Positions 46,453 through 55,131 are shown, counted from the stretch's first letter. The stretch: 64,000 bases of DNA from JANSXG01 sp024743075 (GCA_042140185.1 CP159477.1:2790001-2854000); one strand, 5' to 3'. A program made the numbers and translations. The notes: generated from the letters alone by a model not told the origin.

Positions 46453-47133
46453 ATGACACGCCCCGATACGAACAGCCAGAACCGCCCCAACCCCTCGGCC
46501 CACCCCCTCTCTTCGGGCGGCGGGCACGCCAACACCCTGGTCCCGATGGTCATCGAGACCTCCGGTCGCGGCGAGCGGGCCTACGACATCTACTCGCGCC
46601 TGCTCAAGGACCGCATCGTGTTCCTCGGAGGGCCGGTGATGGACGACAGCTGCAATCTGATCGTCGCCCAGCTCCTGTTCCTCGCCAACGAGGACGCCAA
46701 GAGCGACATCCACTTCTACGTGAACAGCCCCGGCGGCGCGATCACGGCGGGCCTCGCGGTGGTGGACACCATGAACTTCATTGCCCCCGACGTGTGCACA
46801 TACATCATTGGGCAGGCCGCCTCGATGGGCTCGGTGATCGCCGCGAACGGCGCGAAGGGCAAGCGCTACGCACTGCGCAACAGCCGCAACCTGATGCACC
46901 AGCCCCTGATCAGCGGCATCATGGAAGGCCAGGCGACCGACCTTGAGATCGAGGCCCGCGAGATCCTGCGCATGCGTGATCGGCTGTACCAGATCTACTC
47001 CGAGGCCACCGGCAAGGATCCGAAGGAGATCGAGGAGACCTGCGACCGGAACACCTGGCTCGACGACGAGGAGATGCTCTCCTACGGCCTCGTGGACAAG
47101 GTGCTGACGAACATGCCCAAGTCCGGCGACTGA
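46453..47133 (+). CDS. clpP: ATP-dependent Clp protease proteolytic subunit, copy 2
   Basis: 226 residues. The canonical triad is Ser124 in GQAASMGS, His149 in LMHQP and Asp198 in TCDRNTW, and the start of the mature domain IVFLGGPVMDDSCN is normal. The first 30 residues are a longer, Pro/Ser-rich extension that may be processed off, as in many ClpP proteins. It looks closer to the standard bacterial ClpP than copy 1. The 68 bp between the copies and their common strand indicate one operon and probably a hetero-oligomer, as known for two-ClpP systems. Confidence 0.95.
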   Translation: MTRPDTNSQNRPNPSAHPLSSGGGHANTLVPMVIETSGRGERAYDIYSRLLKDRIVFLGGPVMDDSCNLIVAQLLFLANEDAKSDIHFYVNSPGGAITAGLAVVDTMNFIAPDVCTYIIGQAASMGSVIAANGAKGKRYALRNSRNLMHQPLISGIMEGQATDLEIEAREILRMRDRLYQIYSEATGKDPKEIEETCDRNTWLDDEEMLSYGLVDKVLTNMPKSGD

Positions 47134-47230
47134 TCGGCGACGGTGATTCGTAAACAAGAGCCCGGAGCGCAAGCTCTCGTCTAATCCGAACATAAAATGT
47201 AAGGCGAACGGGCTCGGGCCTCGGCTATGC

Positions 47231-47887
47231 TTGAAGCGATGCCCTCTCACCGATCGACCAACCTGGCGCGGGATCGCGGCTTTCGGGCTGTGCGCATTGG
47301 TCGTGGTCTCGGCCTGCTCGCGCCGGGCCGGGGGGTTCAAGGACCCGCTCGATGAGGCCCGATACGAGCGGGACCAACTCGAGATCGAGTTGCGCCGGGT
47401 CACCGCGGAGCGGAACGAACTGCGGGCGAAGTTGGACGAACTGACCGCCAAACTGGAAGCGGTGGACGGCGTGCCGGCATCGGTGGTGATCGATTCCATG
47501 CCGCGATGCGCTGGCATCCGCATCGACCGGCTGACCGGGCTCTACGACCGCGACGGCGAGCCGGGGTTCGAGGGGATCGATGTGTACCTGATCCCGATCG
47601 ATGCGCGCGACCGGTTCGTGCAGATCTCGGGGACGCTGCAGGTGGTGGCGACGCTGTACCCGCCCCCCGGCTCGGACGAGACGGAGCGGGTGGTCGCCCG
47701 GCGGATCGTGGAGCCGAAGGACATGCGCGAGGCCTATCGCTCGACGCTGCTGAGCACGCACTACAGCGTGCCGCTGGAATTGGGTCGCCCGATCACCTCG
47801 ATCGAGGGCACGCTGGTGCTGCTGGTGCAGTTCCGCGACGTGCTGACCGGGCAGACGCACAGCGCGGAGCGGATCCTGAAGATCTGA
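47231..47887 (+). CDS. Lipoprotein with coiled coil, unknown function
   Basis: 218 residues from a TTG start; no in-frame ATG lies near and the TTG puts a lipoprotein signal right behind it. Lipobox VVSAC (Cys29) follows a hydrophobic core. Residues 40-78 are a charged coiled coil (ERDQLEIELRRVTAERNELR), then a beta-rich domain starts with SVVIDSMPRCAGIRIDRLTGLYDRDG and contains IDVYLIPIDARDRFVQISG, ending in LVLLVQFRDVLTGQ. No family is recognised; it looks like an envelope adaptor with a small beta-sandwich. Single gene, with a terminator well downstream. Confidence 0.65.
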   Translation: MKRCPLTDRPTWRGIAAFGLCALVVVSACSRRAGGFKDPLDEARYERDQLEIELRRVTAERNELRAKLDELTAKLEAVDGVPASVVIDSMPRCAGIRIDRLTGLYDRDGEPGFEGIDVYLIPIDARDRFVQISGTLQVVATLYPPPGSDETERVVARRIVEPKDMREAYRSTLLSTHYSVPLELGRPITSIEGTLVLLVQFRDVLTGQTHSAERILKI

Positions 47888-48201
47888 GGGCTCGCGGACT
47901 GCCAGAACCGCGTTATCAGGTCGGAAACGGCGATATCCGGACAACTTGGAGATTTTCGCGCCCGGAAGCGAACTCTGGGCGTGCGGGCGTCGTTGTATGG
48001 GTCGACCGGTTTCGATGATGAGGCCGGTCAACAGAACGAATGAGTCTCTCCTCTCTCTCTTGGTTCTAGCCACGCGGCCCCGGAGCACCAGCCGGGGCCG
48101 CGTGCGTTTTGGGCCTCGGGGATCGACGCCCCACCGACCGGGGCGGTATTCTGGGCACCAGACCAGCCGGGGCCGGATCTCCGGCCCGGAAGCCTGCGAT
48201 C
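47888..48201. other. Long 3' region with a possible small RNA
   Basis: The 314 bases between two lipoprotein genes hold no supported gene. They contain a pyrimidine-rich single-strand-like tract (TCTCTCCTCTCTCTCTT, 48044-48060) directly before a strong terminator. Such a layout fits a small RNA with a CU-rich seed region or a long untranslated end; neither is proven. Confidence 0.35.
48071..48110 (+). terminator. Strong Rho-independent terminator
   Basis: CACGCGGCCCCGG (48071-48083) pairs with CCGGGGCCGCGTG (48092-48104), 13 bp without mismatch, over an AGCACCAG loop, followed by CGTTTT. Confidence 0.8.
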
Positions 48202-48471
48202 ATGGATGCATCGATGGACCAGACCGGACGCTCGACCCTATCGAACTCCCCCGCTTCGAGGCACGCCGTGCGTCTGGGCGGTGTTCTCGCGCTGTCGGTG
48301 ATCGCGTGCAACCTGATCGGGTGCAGCAAGGCGCTGTTCCCGCAGGACGAGGCTCGAACGCAGTTCGACCGGTACGATCGCTCGCGTGATGAGTACGCCC
48401 CGATGTACATCGAGGACGAGTTCGGGCGTCAGCGCCCGAACCTGCAGGGGCGTCTGTCTCCGAAGCGTTGA
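48202..48471 (+). CDS. Small lipoprotein
   Basis: 89 residues from the ATG at 48202; a second ATG 12 bases later is possible. Hydrophobic core GGVLALSVIA leads to a lipobox with LIGC at about residue 41. The mature part is short, with KALFPQDEARTQFDRYDRSRD and PMYIEDEFGRQRPNLQGRL, acidic then basic, and Tyr-rich. No family is recognised. The pattern FDRYDRSRDEYAPMYIEDEFG is unusual enough to be searchable across related genomes. Alone on its strand between terminators, so probably its own unit. Confidence 0.6.
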   Translation: MDASMDQTGRSTLSNSPASRHAVRLGGVLALSVIACNLIGCSKALFPQDEARTQFDRYDRSRDEYAPMYIEDEFGRQRPNLQGRLSPKR

Positions 48472-48665
48472 GGCGTGCGCGGTCTGCTCGTTGTCCCCAG
48501 ACGGCACGCATCGCATGCCCGAGCGTCCAGATAAACCGACGGTGTCGCGCTGATCCGCTTCCGGCGCGGTATCGTGATCAGCGATTCGCTCTTTCTAAAG
48601 GTTTTTGTGCGGATCCGCCCGATACGTGCTGTAGGCTAGAGCACACAACGCACTCGGAATCTGGT

Positions 48666-49352
48666 ATGGCCACCACTTCTCGCAACCAGACAGCCAGCAG
48701 CTCCCTCGGCGGGGCGGTCCGCAAGCTTTCGCGGCCGCAGATCGTCTGGGCGAGTCTGCTGCTCGCGATGACCGTCATGACCGGTCTGCTGTCGCTGATG
48801 ACGGGCGCTCCGAGCGGCCTGGCTCTGGCCCCGGCGGCGAGCGCCGTTTCGGGCGAACCCGGCGACTGGCTCCAGGGCGTGCTCGCTCCGGTGGAGAACA
48901 TCGAGGGTCCGAAGTGGGACGGCATCGTCATCCACCACTCGGCCTCGATCCAGGGCAGCCTCGATTCGATCACCCGACAGCACGAGCTGCAGGGCCTCGC
49001 GGGCCTCGGCTACCACTTCATCATCGGCAACGGCAACGGCGCCGACGACGGCGAGCTGCTGGTCGGCTACCGCTGGTCGCAGCAGTTGCCCGGTGCCCAC
49101 GTCGCCGGCCCGCTCTCGGAGCAGTACAACGCGACGAAGATCGGGATCTGCCTGGTCGGCGACGGCGACAGCCGCTCGTTCACGCCCGACCAGATGTCCA
49201 CGCTCATGCAGATTGTCCGCGGTCTGCAGGACGAGTACGGCATCGCTCACGGGGCGGTGGAACTGCACCGGGATGTGGCTTCGACGAGTTCGCCGGGCCG
49301 CTTCTTCCCGCAGACCAGTTTCGAGCAGGGCCTGCTCCACGCGAGCCGCTGA
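48666..49352 (+). CDS. N-acetylmuramoyl-L-alanine amidase (PGRP/Amidase_2)
   Basis: 228 residues. A transmembrane or signal segment at about 27-60 (WASLLLAMTVMTG...APAASA) is followed by a zinc amidase domain: IVIHHSAS with a His zinc ligand, YHFIIGNGNGADDG, GAHV, KIGICLVGDG, and HRDVASTSSPGRFFP. In T7 lysozyme-like amidases the last motif has a Cys zinc ligand (TxCPG); here it is Ser (SSPG). The enzyme would cut the bond between MurNAc and the peptide stem in peptidoglycan, so the changed ligand raises the question of activity. Followed by a strong terminator. Confidence 0.85.
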   Translation: MATTSRNQTASSSLGGAVRKLSRPQIVWASLLLAMTVMTGLLSLMTGAPSGLALAPAASAVSGEPGDWLQGVLAPVENIEGPKWDGIVIHHSASIQGSLDSITRQHELQGLAGLGYHFIIGNGNGADDGELLVGYRWSQQLPGAHVAGPLSEQYNATKIGICLVGDGDSRSFTPDQMSTLMQIVRGLQDEYGIAHGAVELHRDVASTSSPGRFFPQTSFEQGLLHASR

Positions 49353-49386
49353 GATCATCGCCCGAGTAATTGATGGATGATTCCTG

Positions 49387-49420
49387 CCCCCGCCGGGTTT
49401 CGCACCGGGCGGGGGTTTTT
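49387..49420 (+). terminator. Rho-independent terminator of the amidase
   Basis: CCCCCGCC (49387-49394) pairs with GGCGGGGG (49408-49415), followed by TTTTTCTTTT. Confidence 0.85.
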
Positions 49421-49685
49421 CTTTTCCCGGATCGCGGAAGATTGATGATCCGAAGGTCCGAAACCCGCACCGGTTCTCGGTCGCATCGTGCGAAACAGAC
49501 CCGGCTGCGGCGATTATGACGACGCGACGCGAGGACTCCACTTTCGGTCGGTATGGAGCGCTGAAAGACCGTCCGCCCGACGCCGATGAACAAATGCAGC
49601 GGCGTTGATGGGCAATTCGCCCGATCGCGGGCCGTTGAGCGGCTGTGGAGTCGCGCCGGGGAGGGGCCGCCGGTGGAGGGCTCCG

Positions 49686-49714
49686 TTGAATCTGATGAGG
49701 ACCATCGCCATACT
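49686..49714 (+). promoter_or_regulatory. Candidate promoter for the Ser/Thr kinase
   Basis: TTGAAT (49686-49691) and CATACT (49709-49714) are 17 bases apart, about 85 bases before the GTG start used for the kinase. Confidence 0.3.
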
Positions 49715-49799
49715 ACCCCTCACTCATGACCGACCGCGTCCGGCTGCGAGAGCGATCCGAGACGAACCGAGCCCGAACGCAGCCCTGCCAGGTAGAAAT

Positions 49800-50702
49800 G
49801 TGAAGCATTACACCCCTGCCAAACCCGGAACGAAACTCGCGGGCTTTCATGTCCTCGGCGAGATCGGTCGCGGTGCGGCCTCGACGATCTACCTCGTGCA
49901 GGACCAGAAGAACAAGCAGATCTGGGCGCTCAAGCACGTCCGGAAGGACGGACCGAAGGACCAGCGGTTCCTCGATCAGGCCATCGCCGAATACGAGGTG
50001 GCCGGGAAGATCGACTCCGAGCACGTTCGGGGCATCGACCGAGTCATCAAGAGCCGGCAGAAGCTGATCTCCATCAAGGAACTGTTCCTGGTCATGGAGT
50101 ATGTGGACGGGGTGTCCGTCGAGCTGCATCCGCCGACGACCTTCGAACAGGCGCTGGACATCTTCCTGCAAACGGCGAGGGGCCTGTCGGACATCCACAG
50201 CGCCGGCTTCGTCCACGCCGACATGAAGCCGAACAACGTCGTGATCTGCGAAGACGGCACGGTGAAGATCATCGACCTCGGTCAGGCCTGTCCGATCGGA
50301 ACGGTGAAGGAGCGCATACAGGGGACACCCGACTACATCGCGCCCGAACAGGTGCACCGTCGCCAGATCACGCCCAAGACCGACATCTACAACTTCGGCG
50401 CGACGATGTATTGGGTGCTCACCCAGCAGCACATCCCGACCGCGATGAGCAACAAGAGCGATTCGCTGGTGCAGGGCGTCGACGATTCGCTGATCGAGCG
50501 TCCGACCCCGGCGATCGAACTGAACCCGCGCGTGCCCAAGGCGCTGTCGGACCTGATCAACCACTGCGTGGAAGTCGATCCGGACAAGCGCCCGATGTCC
50601 ATGGCGAAGGTCGTCGAGATTCTCGAAAGCGTTCACAGCGGACTCGCCGACGGCGACGACGAAGCGGCGTTGGACGATTCGAGCGTCTCGGAGAGCGCGT
50701 GA
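49800..50702 (+). CDS. Eukaryotic-like Ser/Thr protein kinase
   Basis: 300 residues from the GTG behind an AGG site; an ATG at 49695 in the same frame is an alternative. Subdomains are in order: glycine loop LGEIGRGAAS (19-28), ATP Lys45 in ALKHV, alpha-C Glu64, catalytic loop FVHADMKPNN (Asp141, Lys143, Asn146), metal Asp159 in DLG, activation segment GTPDYIAPEQ, then DIYNFGATMY. The HRD Arg is Ala and DFG is DLG, so this is a non-RD kinase that need not be activated by phosphorylation in the loop. There is no transmembrane helix or sensor domain, so it is likely cytoplasmic. Single-gene unit. Confidence 0.9.
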   Translation: MKHYTPAKPGTKLAGFHVLGEIGRGAASTIYLVQDQKNKQIWALKHVRKDGPKDQRFLDQAIAEYEVAGKIDSEHVRGIDRVIKSRQKLISIKELFLVMEYVDGVSVELHPPTTFEQALDIFLQTARGLSDIHSAGFVHADMKPNNVVICEDGTVKIIDLGQACPIGTVKERIQGTPDYIAPEQVHRRQITPKTDIYNFGATMYWVLTQQHIPTAMSNKSDSLVQGVDDSLIERPTPAIELNPRVPKALSDLINHCVEVDPDKRPMSMAKVVEILESVHSGLADGDDEAALDDSSVSESA

Positions 50703-50793
50703 CGACGCCAATTCAGCGACTTCGCTGCTGATTCCTCATCCGGTCGCTGCGCGACTACCGTCTCGCTTTGGTCCGCAGCAGAGCCGGCACACA

Positions 50794-51927
50794 TCACCCG
50801 CCCAGCAGGCGGCTGTAGAGCCCGCGCGCCCGGTCGAGGTCGCCGAGCCCCTGAAACAGGGCGCGACCGTCGGCGAAGACCGTGATCTGCACGCCCTCGG
50901 GCTCGCGCAGCGTGCCACGGACGAGGTACGGACTGACACTCAGGTCTTCGGTGGTAGCGGGCCTCAGCGTCCGGCCGACGGCCTGCAGATCCACCTTCGC
51001 ACCCTGACGGGGCGGGGCGACCTGGATCGCGCCTCGGCCGCAGAGCGAGGCCGGAGCAATGGGGGCGTCGGACTCGAGGTACTCAAACTTGCGCTGCACG
51101 CAGCAGGGGCAGTCTGGGACGCGGCTGTCAGGCCCGGCGTCGATACGCGAGAACCGGGTGTTCCACGGGTCGAATGCGAGCAGGTGGCGCCTCAGCAGGT
51201 CGAAGCGCCCGATGAGGATCTTGATGGCCTCGGTCGCGGCGAACGACGCGGTTGCGCTGGTGACGGTGCCGAGCACGCCCGCGCTGTCGCAGGTGGGCGT
51301 TACGCCGGGTGCGGGCGGCTCGTCGAGGATGCATCGCAGACAGGGGCCGACCTCCCACGGGGCGTCCTTCTTCGGCGGCAGGACGGACATCAGCATGCCG
51401 CGCGTGCCGACCGCGCCGGCGTAGACCATCGGGATGGCCTCCCGCACGGCGAGGTCGTTGAGCAGCAGTCGCGTCGAAAAGTTGTCGGTACCGTCAAGGA
51501 GGACGTGTGGGCGCTCGTCGCCCTCGAGGCAGGAGGCGAGACGCGCGGCGGTCAGGTGGTTGAAGTCGGCGACCTGGGGGCGGAGGTCCACTGATGAGTT
51601 GATCCGCGCGAGGGCCTCGGTCGCGGCGACGGCCTTCGGGCGGGCATCGAGGGCGTCGGTCTCGGTGAAGAGGGTCTGGCGCTGCAGGTTCGAGGGTTCG
51701 ACGATGTCGCGATCGATGAGGCGGACCCAGCCGCCGGAGTCCTCGAGCCCAACCCCGGCGCGGACGAGCAGCTCGCTGAGGACCGTGCCCAGCGCGCCGC
51801 AGCCGAGGATGACCACGCGCGACGAGGCGAGCGCGGCCTGGCCGGACTCGCCGATATCGCAGAGCAGCGTCTGACGCTGGTAGCGACCGGAGAGATTCGG
51901 CTTGGATGGTGGCGTAGGGTCGGGCAT
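50794..51927 (-). CDS. ThiF/MoeB-type sulfur-carrier adenylyltransferase
   Basis: 377 residues, started at the ATG giving MPDPTPPSKPNLSGRYQRQ. E1-like enzymes adenylate the C-terminus of MoaD or ThiS for sulfur transfer. Rossmann motif ILGCGALGTVLSELLVRAGVG near 40-60, then RLIDRDIVEPSNLQRQ, KAVAATEAL, DGTDNFSTR with catalytic residues, and the zinc Cys pairs GPCLRC and CPCC. The C-terminal portion (about 300-377) looks like a degraded rhodanese- or carrier-like domain with no clear active-site Cys. Divergent from the GNAT gene. Confidence 0.9.
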   Translation of the reverse strand: MPDPTPPSKPNLSGRYQRQTLLCDIGESGQAALASSRVVILGCGALGTVLSELLVRAGVGLEDSGGWVRLIDRDIVEPSNLQRQTLFTETDALDARPKAVAATEALARINSSVDLRPQVADFNHLTAARLASCLEGDERPHVLLDGTDNFSTRLLLNDLAVREAIPMVYAGAVGTRGMLMSVLPPKKDAPWEVGPCLRCILDEPPAPGVTPTCDSAGVLGTVTSATASFAATEAIKILIGRFDLLRRHLLAFDPWNTRFSRIDAGPDSRVPDCPCCVQRKFEYLESDAPIAPASLCGRGAIQVAPPRQGAKVDLQAVGRTLRPATTEDLSVSPYLVRGTLREPEGVQITVFADGRALFQGLGDLDRARGLYSRLLGG

Positions 51928-51972
51928 ACTGATCAGCTTCCGCGAGGAGGCGGAAGAGGAGCATAGCCAGCG

Positions 51973-52719
51973 ATGAGCGGGAAGAGCGAAGAGAACGGAC
52001 CGATCGGGCGCATGGCGCCGGACGCGTGGCTGAAGCTGCTGAGCGATCCGAACCGCTGGTCGCCTCCGACACCGCGCCCGACGCGGGTGGAGACCGAGCG
52101 GCTGGTGGTGCGGATGTACGAACCGGGCGATGCGTCGTCGCTGTTCGAGGCCGTGGACGGCGACCGGGCGAACCTGCTGCCGTGGATGGTGTGGGCGCAA
52201 ACGGATCACCGGTGCGAATCGGACAGCGCGTACTTCATCGAGATGACGCGCCGAGGCTGGGAGAAGCCCGACAGCACTGACTTCGTCATGGGCATCTTCG
52301 ACAAGCAGACGGGTCGGCTGCTCGGCGGCACCGGTCTGCATCGGATCCGCCCGGGCGTTCGGGAGGCGGAGGTGGGCTACTGGGTGCACTCTTCAGCGCG
52401 GGGCACGGGCATCTGTACCGAGTCCACCGCTGCGCTGATCTCGGCCGCGCTGCGTTCGCAGGACGAGGGTGGCTGGGGGTTTCGACGGATCGTTGTCTTC
52501 AACGCGGTCGCCAACATGGCATCGCGCCGCGTGTGCGAGAAACTTGGACTGCGCCTCGAACAACGCACGAAACAGGACCGTTTCGCAGGTTCTATCGGGG
52601 ATAGCGAGGCCCTCGGTTATCATGACAGTCTCGGCTACGCCGTTCTGGCGGACGAGTGGGACTTCGACCGTGACCGTGCGAAGGAGGGCATCGGATGGGA
52701 CAGACTCCTCCCGGACTGA
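51973..52719 (+). CDS. GNAT-family N-acetyltransferase (RimJ/RimL-like)
   Basis: 248 residues. Usual layout: TERLVVRMYEPGDASSLFEAV near residues 41-61, DFVMGIFDKQTGRLLGGTGLHRI, then the acetyl-CoA site EAEVGYWVHSSARGTGICTESTAAL (about 136-160), and FNAVANMASRRVCEKLGLRLE. It resembles the ribosomal-protein alanine acetyltransferases, which have wide substrate range. A 30-residue N-terminal leader precedes the domain. The last 25 bases overlap the next gene. Confidence 0.85.
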   Translation: MSGKSEENGPIGRMAPDAWLKLLSDPNRWSPPTPRPTRVETERLVVRMYEPGDASSLFEAVDGDRANLLPWMVWAQTDHRCESDSAYFIEMTRRGWEKPDSTDFVMGIFDKQTGRLLGGTGLHRIRPGVREAEVGYWVHSSARGTGICTESTAALISAALRSQDEGGWGFRRIVVFNAVANMASRRVCEKLGLRLEQRTKQDRFAGSIGDSEALGYHDSLGYAVLADEWDFDRDRAKEGIGWDRLLPD

Positions 52720-53753
52720 ACGAGAACACCCAACGCCGCGGGTCGCGCCTCTGGCTGCTGGTGCTCGGTCTTGCGCTCGTGTTGTCCGTGTACACCGCGA
52801 TCTCGACCGTGCAGCAGCGCCAGCGCTTGAACGCCATGGTCGACCAGCTCGGCGACTCGAGCGCGGCGGCGCGGAGCCAGGCGATCGGCTACCTGTTCGA
52901 TGGTGACATGACCGAGGCTGGCCGGCTCTCCGACAGTCCGCGCGCCCAGCGTCGGCTGGAGGATGCATCTGTGGGTTTTTCAGATGCTGCGCTCGCGCAA
53001 TTGTTCGACGAAGTGATCAAACCGCGCGAAGCGGAGTGGTTCACGCTTTCGTACCACGCCCCGCTGACCTTCTATCGCTCGATCATCGCCGCCGTACGCA
53101 TGGATCCGCTCGATACCGAGCAGCGGCGCGAAGCGATCACGAAGCTTGATCTGGCGCTGCAGACCGGTCAGCGGGACGCGGGCTACGGGCTGGTCTGGGA
53201 TGTTGCCGAACAGACGGAACGCGACCTGATCCTCGAGACCTTCCGCGCGATCGCCGACTCGGCGTCGAACGACCCCGACGCGACCGGCGACACAACCGGG
53301 CTCTTCACCGCGCTGAGCCTCATCGGCGATGAAGCCTTGCCGATCGTCGAGCCTTTGCTCGATGCGCGGTCGGCAGACGTCCAGCGCGCTTCGTGGCTTG
53401 TCCTCGGCGTGCTCGACATCGGCACCGGGTACACGGCTCGGTGGCGCGAGGCGTCGCAGCCGGTCGCGGAGGCCATGATCGCGTCGTCGGTGATTCTTTC
53501 GACCGACCCGGACATCGCGACCGCGCGGTTCCGGGACGAGATCGCGAGCGATTCACCGCTTCGAGCGGCGCTGGACGCGTTGGCAGAACTCCCCCGCGAT
53601 GCGCAGGGCCGGATCGATCTGAGCGCCGACCCGCCGCAGACCACGCCCGCGCCGGGACTGCTCTCGGACCTGTACGCCGTGCGGGAGCGGGTGCGCTTCG
53701 CTTCGTTCCGCGTCGAGTCGTTCCGCGACCGCGACTCCGGCGACGGAGTGTGA
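52695..53753 (+). CDS. Membrane-anchored helical-repeat protein, unknown function
   Basis: 352 residues. One transmembrane helix at about 19-38 follows a basic start; the rest is periplasmic or extracytoplasmic and nearly all helical, with spaced Leu/Ala pairs (ALPIVEPLLDARSADVQRASWLVLGVL) that suggest HEAT-like repeats, which often bind proteins. No enzyme motif is present. It begins 25 bases inside the GNAT gene, so the two are co-expressed. I do not recognise a family. Confidence 0.65.
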   Translation: MGQTPPGLNENTQRRGSRLWLLVLGLALVLSVYTAISTVQQRQRLNAMVDQLGDSSAAARSQAIGYLFDGDMTEAGRLSDSPRAQRRLEDASVGFSDAALAQLFDEVIKPREAEWFTLSYHAPLTFYRSIIAAVRMDPLDTEQRREAITKLDLALQTGQRDAGYGLVWDVAEQTERDLILETFRAIADSASNDPDATGDTTGLFTALSLIGDEALPIVEPLLDARSADVQRASWLVLGVLDIGTGYTARWREASQPVAEAMIASSVILSTDPDIATARFRDEIASDSPLRAALDALAELPRDAQGRIDLSADPPQTTPAPGLLSDLYAVRERVRFASFRVESFRDRDSGDGV

Positions 53754-53781
53754 TCGCCGTCGTTGACCGAACGGAGCAATG

Positions 53782-53808
53782 AAAAACCCCGGTGAAGGTC
53801 ACCGGGGT
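53782..53808 (-). terminator. Rho-independent terminator of ribBA
   Basis: On the minus strand ACCCCGGTGA and TCACCGGGGT pair over a three-base loop and run into TTTTTC, 90 bases past the ribBA stop. The hairpin would also serve the convergent gene. Confidence 0.8.
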
Positions 53809-53898
53809 CTTCCGTGTGCTGTGTGGTCGCGTGCGTCGAGGAAACTCGGAGCGGGCTTCCTCAAGATCGTGCACGCGATTCAGCGCACTCTGCTGACA

Positions 53899-55131
53899 TC
53901 ACTGTAGAGGAACATGCTCATCGATCTCAAGCCCAAAAGCATCGAGGCCTGGTAATTCTTTCGGACGGTTGGTCAGCAGCCGTAAGCGCGAAATACCCAG
54001 TTCGCGCAGAATCTGACCCCCGATTCCGAACTCGCGCTGGTGCATCGGGATCGCGTTGCCGGCGATGCTCGACGGGCGCGTGAGGTCCGGATCGTCGCTG
54101 TCGGCCTTGCGCGGACGCGCGATCGCGGTCAAACGCTGCACGAAATCATCGCCCACGCCCTCCGGGCGCAGGTACACGATCGCGCCGCGACCCTCACGCT
54201 GGATCGCGTGCATCGCGGCACGCAGGTCGTGCGCGCTCGCGTGCTCGGATCCGTCGGGATGATGGGAAAAAATGTCGCCCAGCAGGTTCCGGCGATGCAT
54301 GCGCACCAGCGTCGGGGTGTCCTGCTCGATCACGTGACCCGACGAATCCAGATCACCCACACCACCCACCGTCAGCGCGAGCTGCGGCTGCGGATCGACC
54401 ACTGAGTCGAACGCGATGAGGTTGAAGGTCCCGAAATCGGTGGTGATGGGAGTACCCGATCGCGGCTCGATCCGCGTGACCAGGCGCTCCTTCGTGAGCC
54501 GGTGCTCAATAATCTGCGCGACCGAGCAGATCTTCATGTCGTGTTTCTGCGCGAACACTTCGAGATCGGGCAGGCGGGCCATCTCGCCGTCGGGCTTCAT
54601 GATCTCGATGATCACCGCCGCGGCCTTGAGCCCCGCGAGGCGACAAAGATCGACCGAACCCTCGGTCTGCCCGATCCGGACCAGCACGCCGCCGTCGCGC
54701 GAGCGGAGCGGATTGATGTGCCCGGGGCGGACGAAATCGTCAGCGCCGAAGTTCGGGTCGATCGTCATCCGGATGGTCCGCGCCCGCTCCTTGGCCGAGA
54801 CGCCCGTCGTGAAGCCGTGGCGCGGGTGCCCGTCGATCGCGACGGTGAACGGCGTGCCTCGCACGGAGGTGTTGACCGGGGCCTGGTCGTGCAGCTGCAG
54901 CCGGTCGCAGTCGCCCTCGGGCAGCGACACGCAGAGGTAGCCCATGGCGTGCTGGAGCATGAAGGTGACGGCCTCGGGCGTGATGAACTCCGCCGCCATG
55001 ACCAGGTCGCCCTCGTTCTCGCGGTCCTCATCGTCGGTGAGGATGACCATTTTTCCGTTGCGCAGGTCCTCGAGAACCTCGGGGATCGGCGAGAACGGCT
55101 TGGGGACATCGTGCTGACGCGTTTCGGGCAT
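53899..55131 (-). CDS. ribBA: RibBA-type 3,4-dihydroxy-2-butanone 4-phosphate synthase with degenerate GTP cyclohydrolase II half
   Basis: 410 residues, started at the ATG giving MPETRQHDVPK. Residues 10-212 are DHBP synthase (RibB): LTDDEDRENEGDLVMAAEF (31-49), PVNTSVRGTPFTVAID and HPRHGFTTGVSA (102-113). The usual HTE metal-site motif reads GQTEGSVDLCRLAGL, so the His is Gln155. Residues 218-360 are related to GTP cyclohydrolase II but lack the zinc motif: where CDCGEQL is expected the sequence is SHHPDGSEHASAHDL (about 289-303). No Cys lies there. The RibA activity should therefore be lost. The RibB half may still make 3,4-dihydroxy-2-butanone 4-phosphate for riboflavin. Confidence 0.88.
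   Translation of the reverse strand: MPETRQHDVPKPFSPIPEVLEDLRNGKMVILTDDEDRENEGDLVMAAEFITPEAVTFMLQHAMGYLCVSLPEGDCDRLQLHDQAPVNTSVRGTPFTVAIDGHPRHGFTTGVSAKERARTIRMTIDPNFGADDFVRPGHINPLRSRDGGVLVRIGQTEGSVDLCRLAGLKAAAVIIEIMKPDGEMARLPDLEVFAQKHDMKICSVAQIIEHRLTKERLVTRIEPRSGTPITTDFGTFNLIAFDSVVDPQPQLALTVGGVGDLDSSGHVIEQDTPTLVRMHRRNLLGDIFSHHPDGSEHASAHDLRAAMHAIQREGRGAIVYLRPEGVGDDFVQRLTAIARPRKADSDDPDLTRPSSIAGNAIPMHQREFGIGGQILRELGISRLRLLTNRPKELPGLDAFGLEIDEHVPLQ

Larger units (their letters stand above)
49353..49799. other. Intergenic region before the protein kinase
   Basis: About 450 bases. It contains the amidase terminator, a candidate promoter (49686-49714) and the leader of the kinase gene. The frame stays open from 49605, so a longer kinase N-terminus cannot be excluded, but the extra residues look non-coding. 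Confidence 0.4.
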
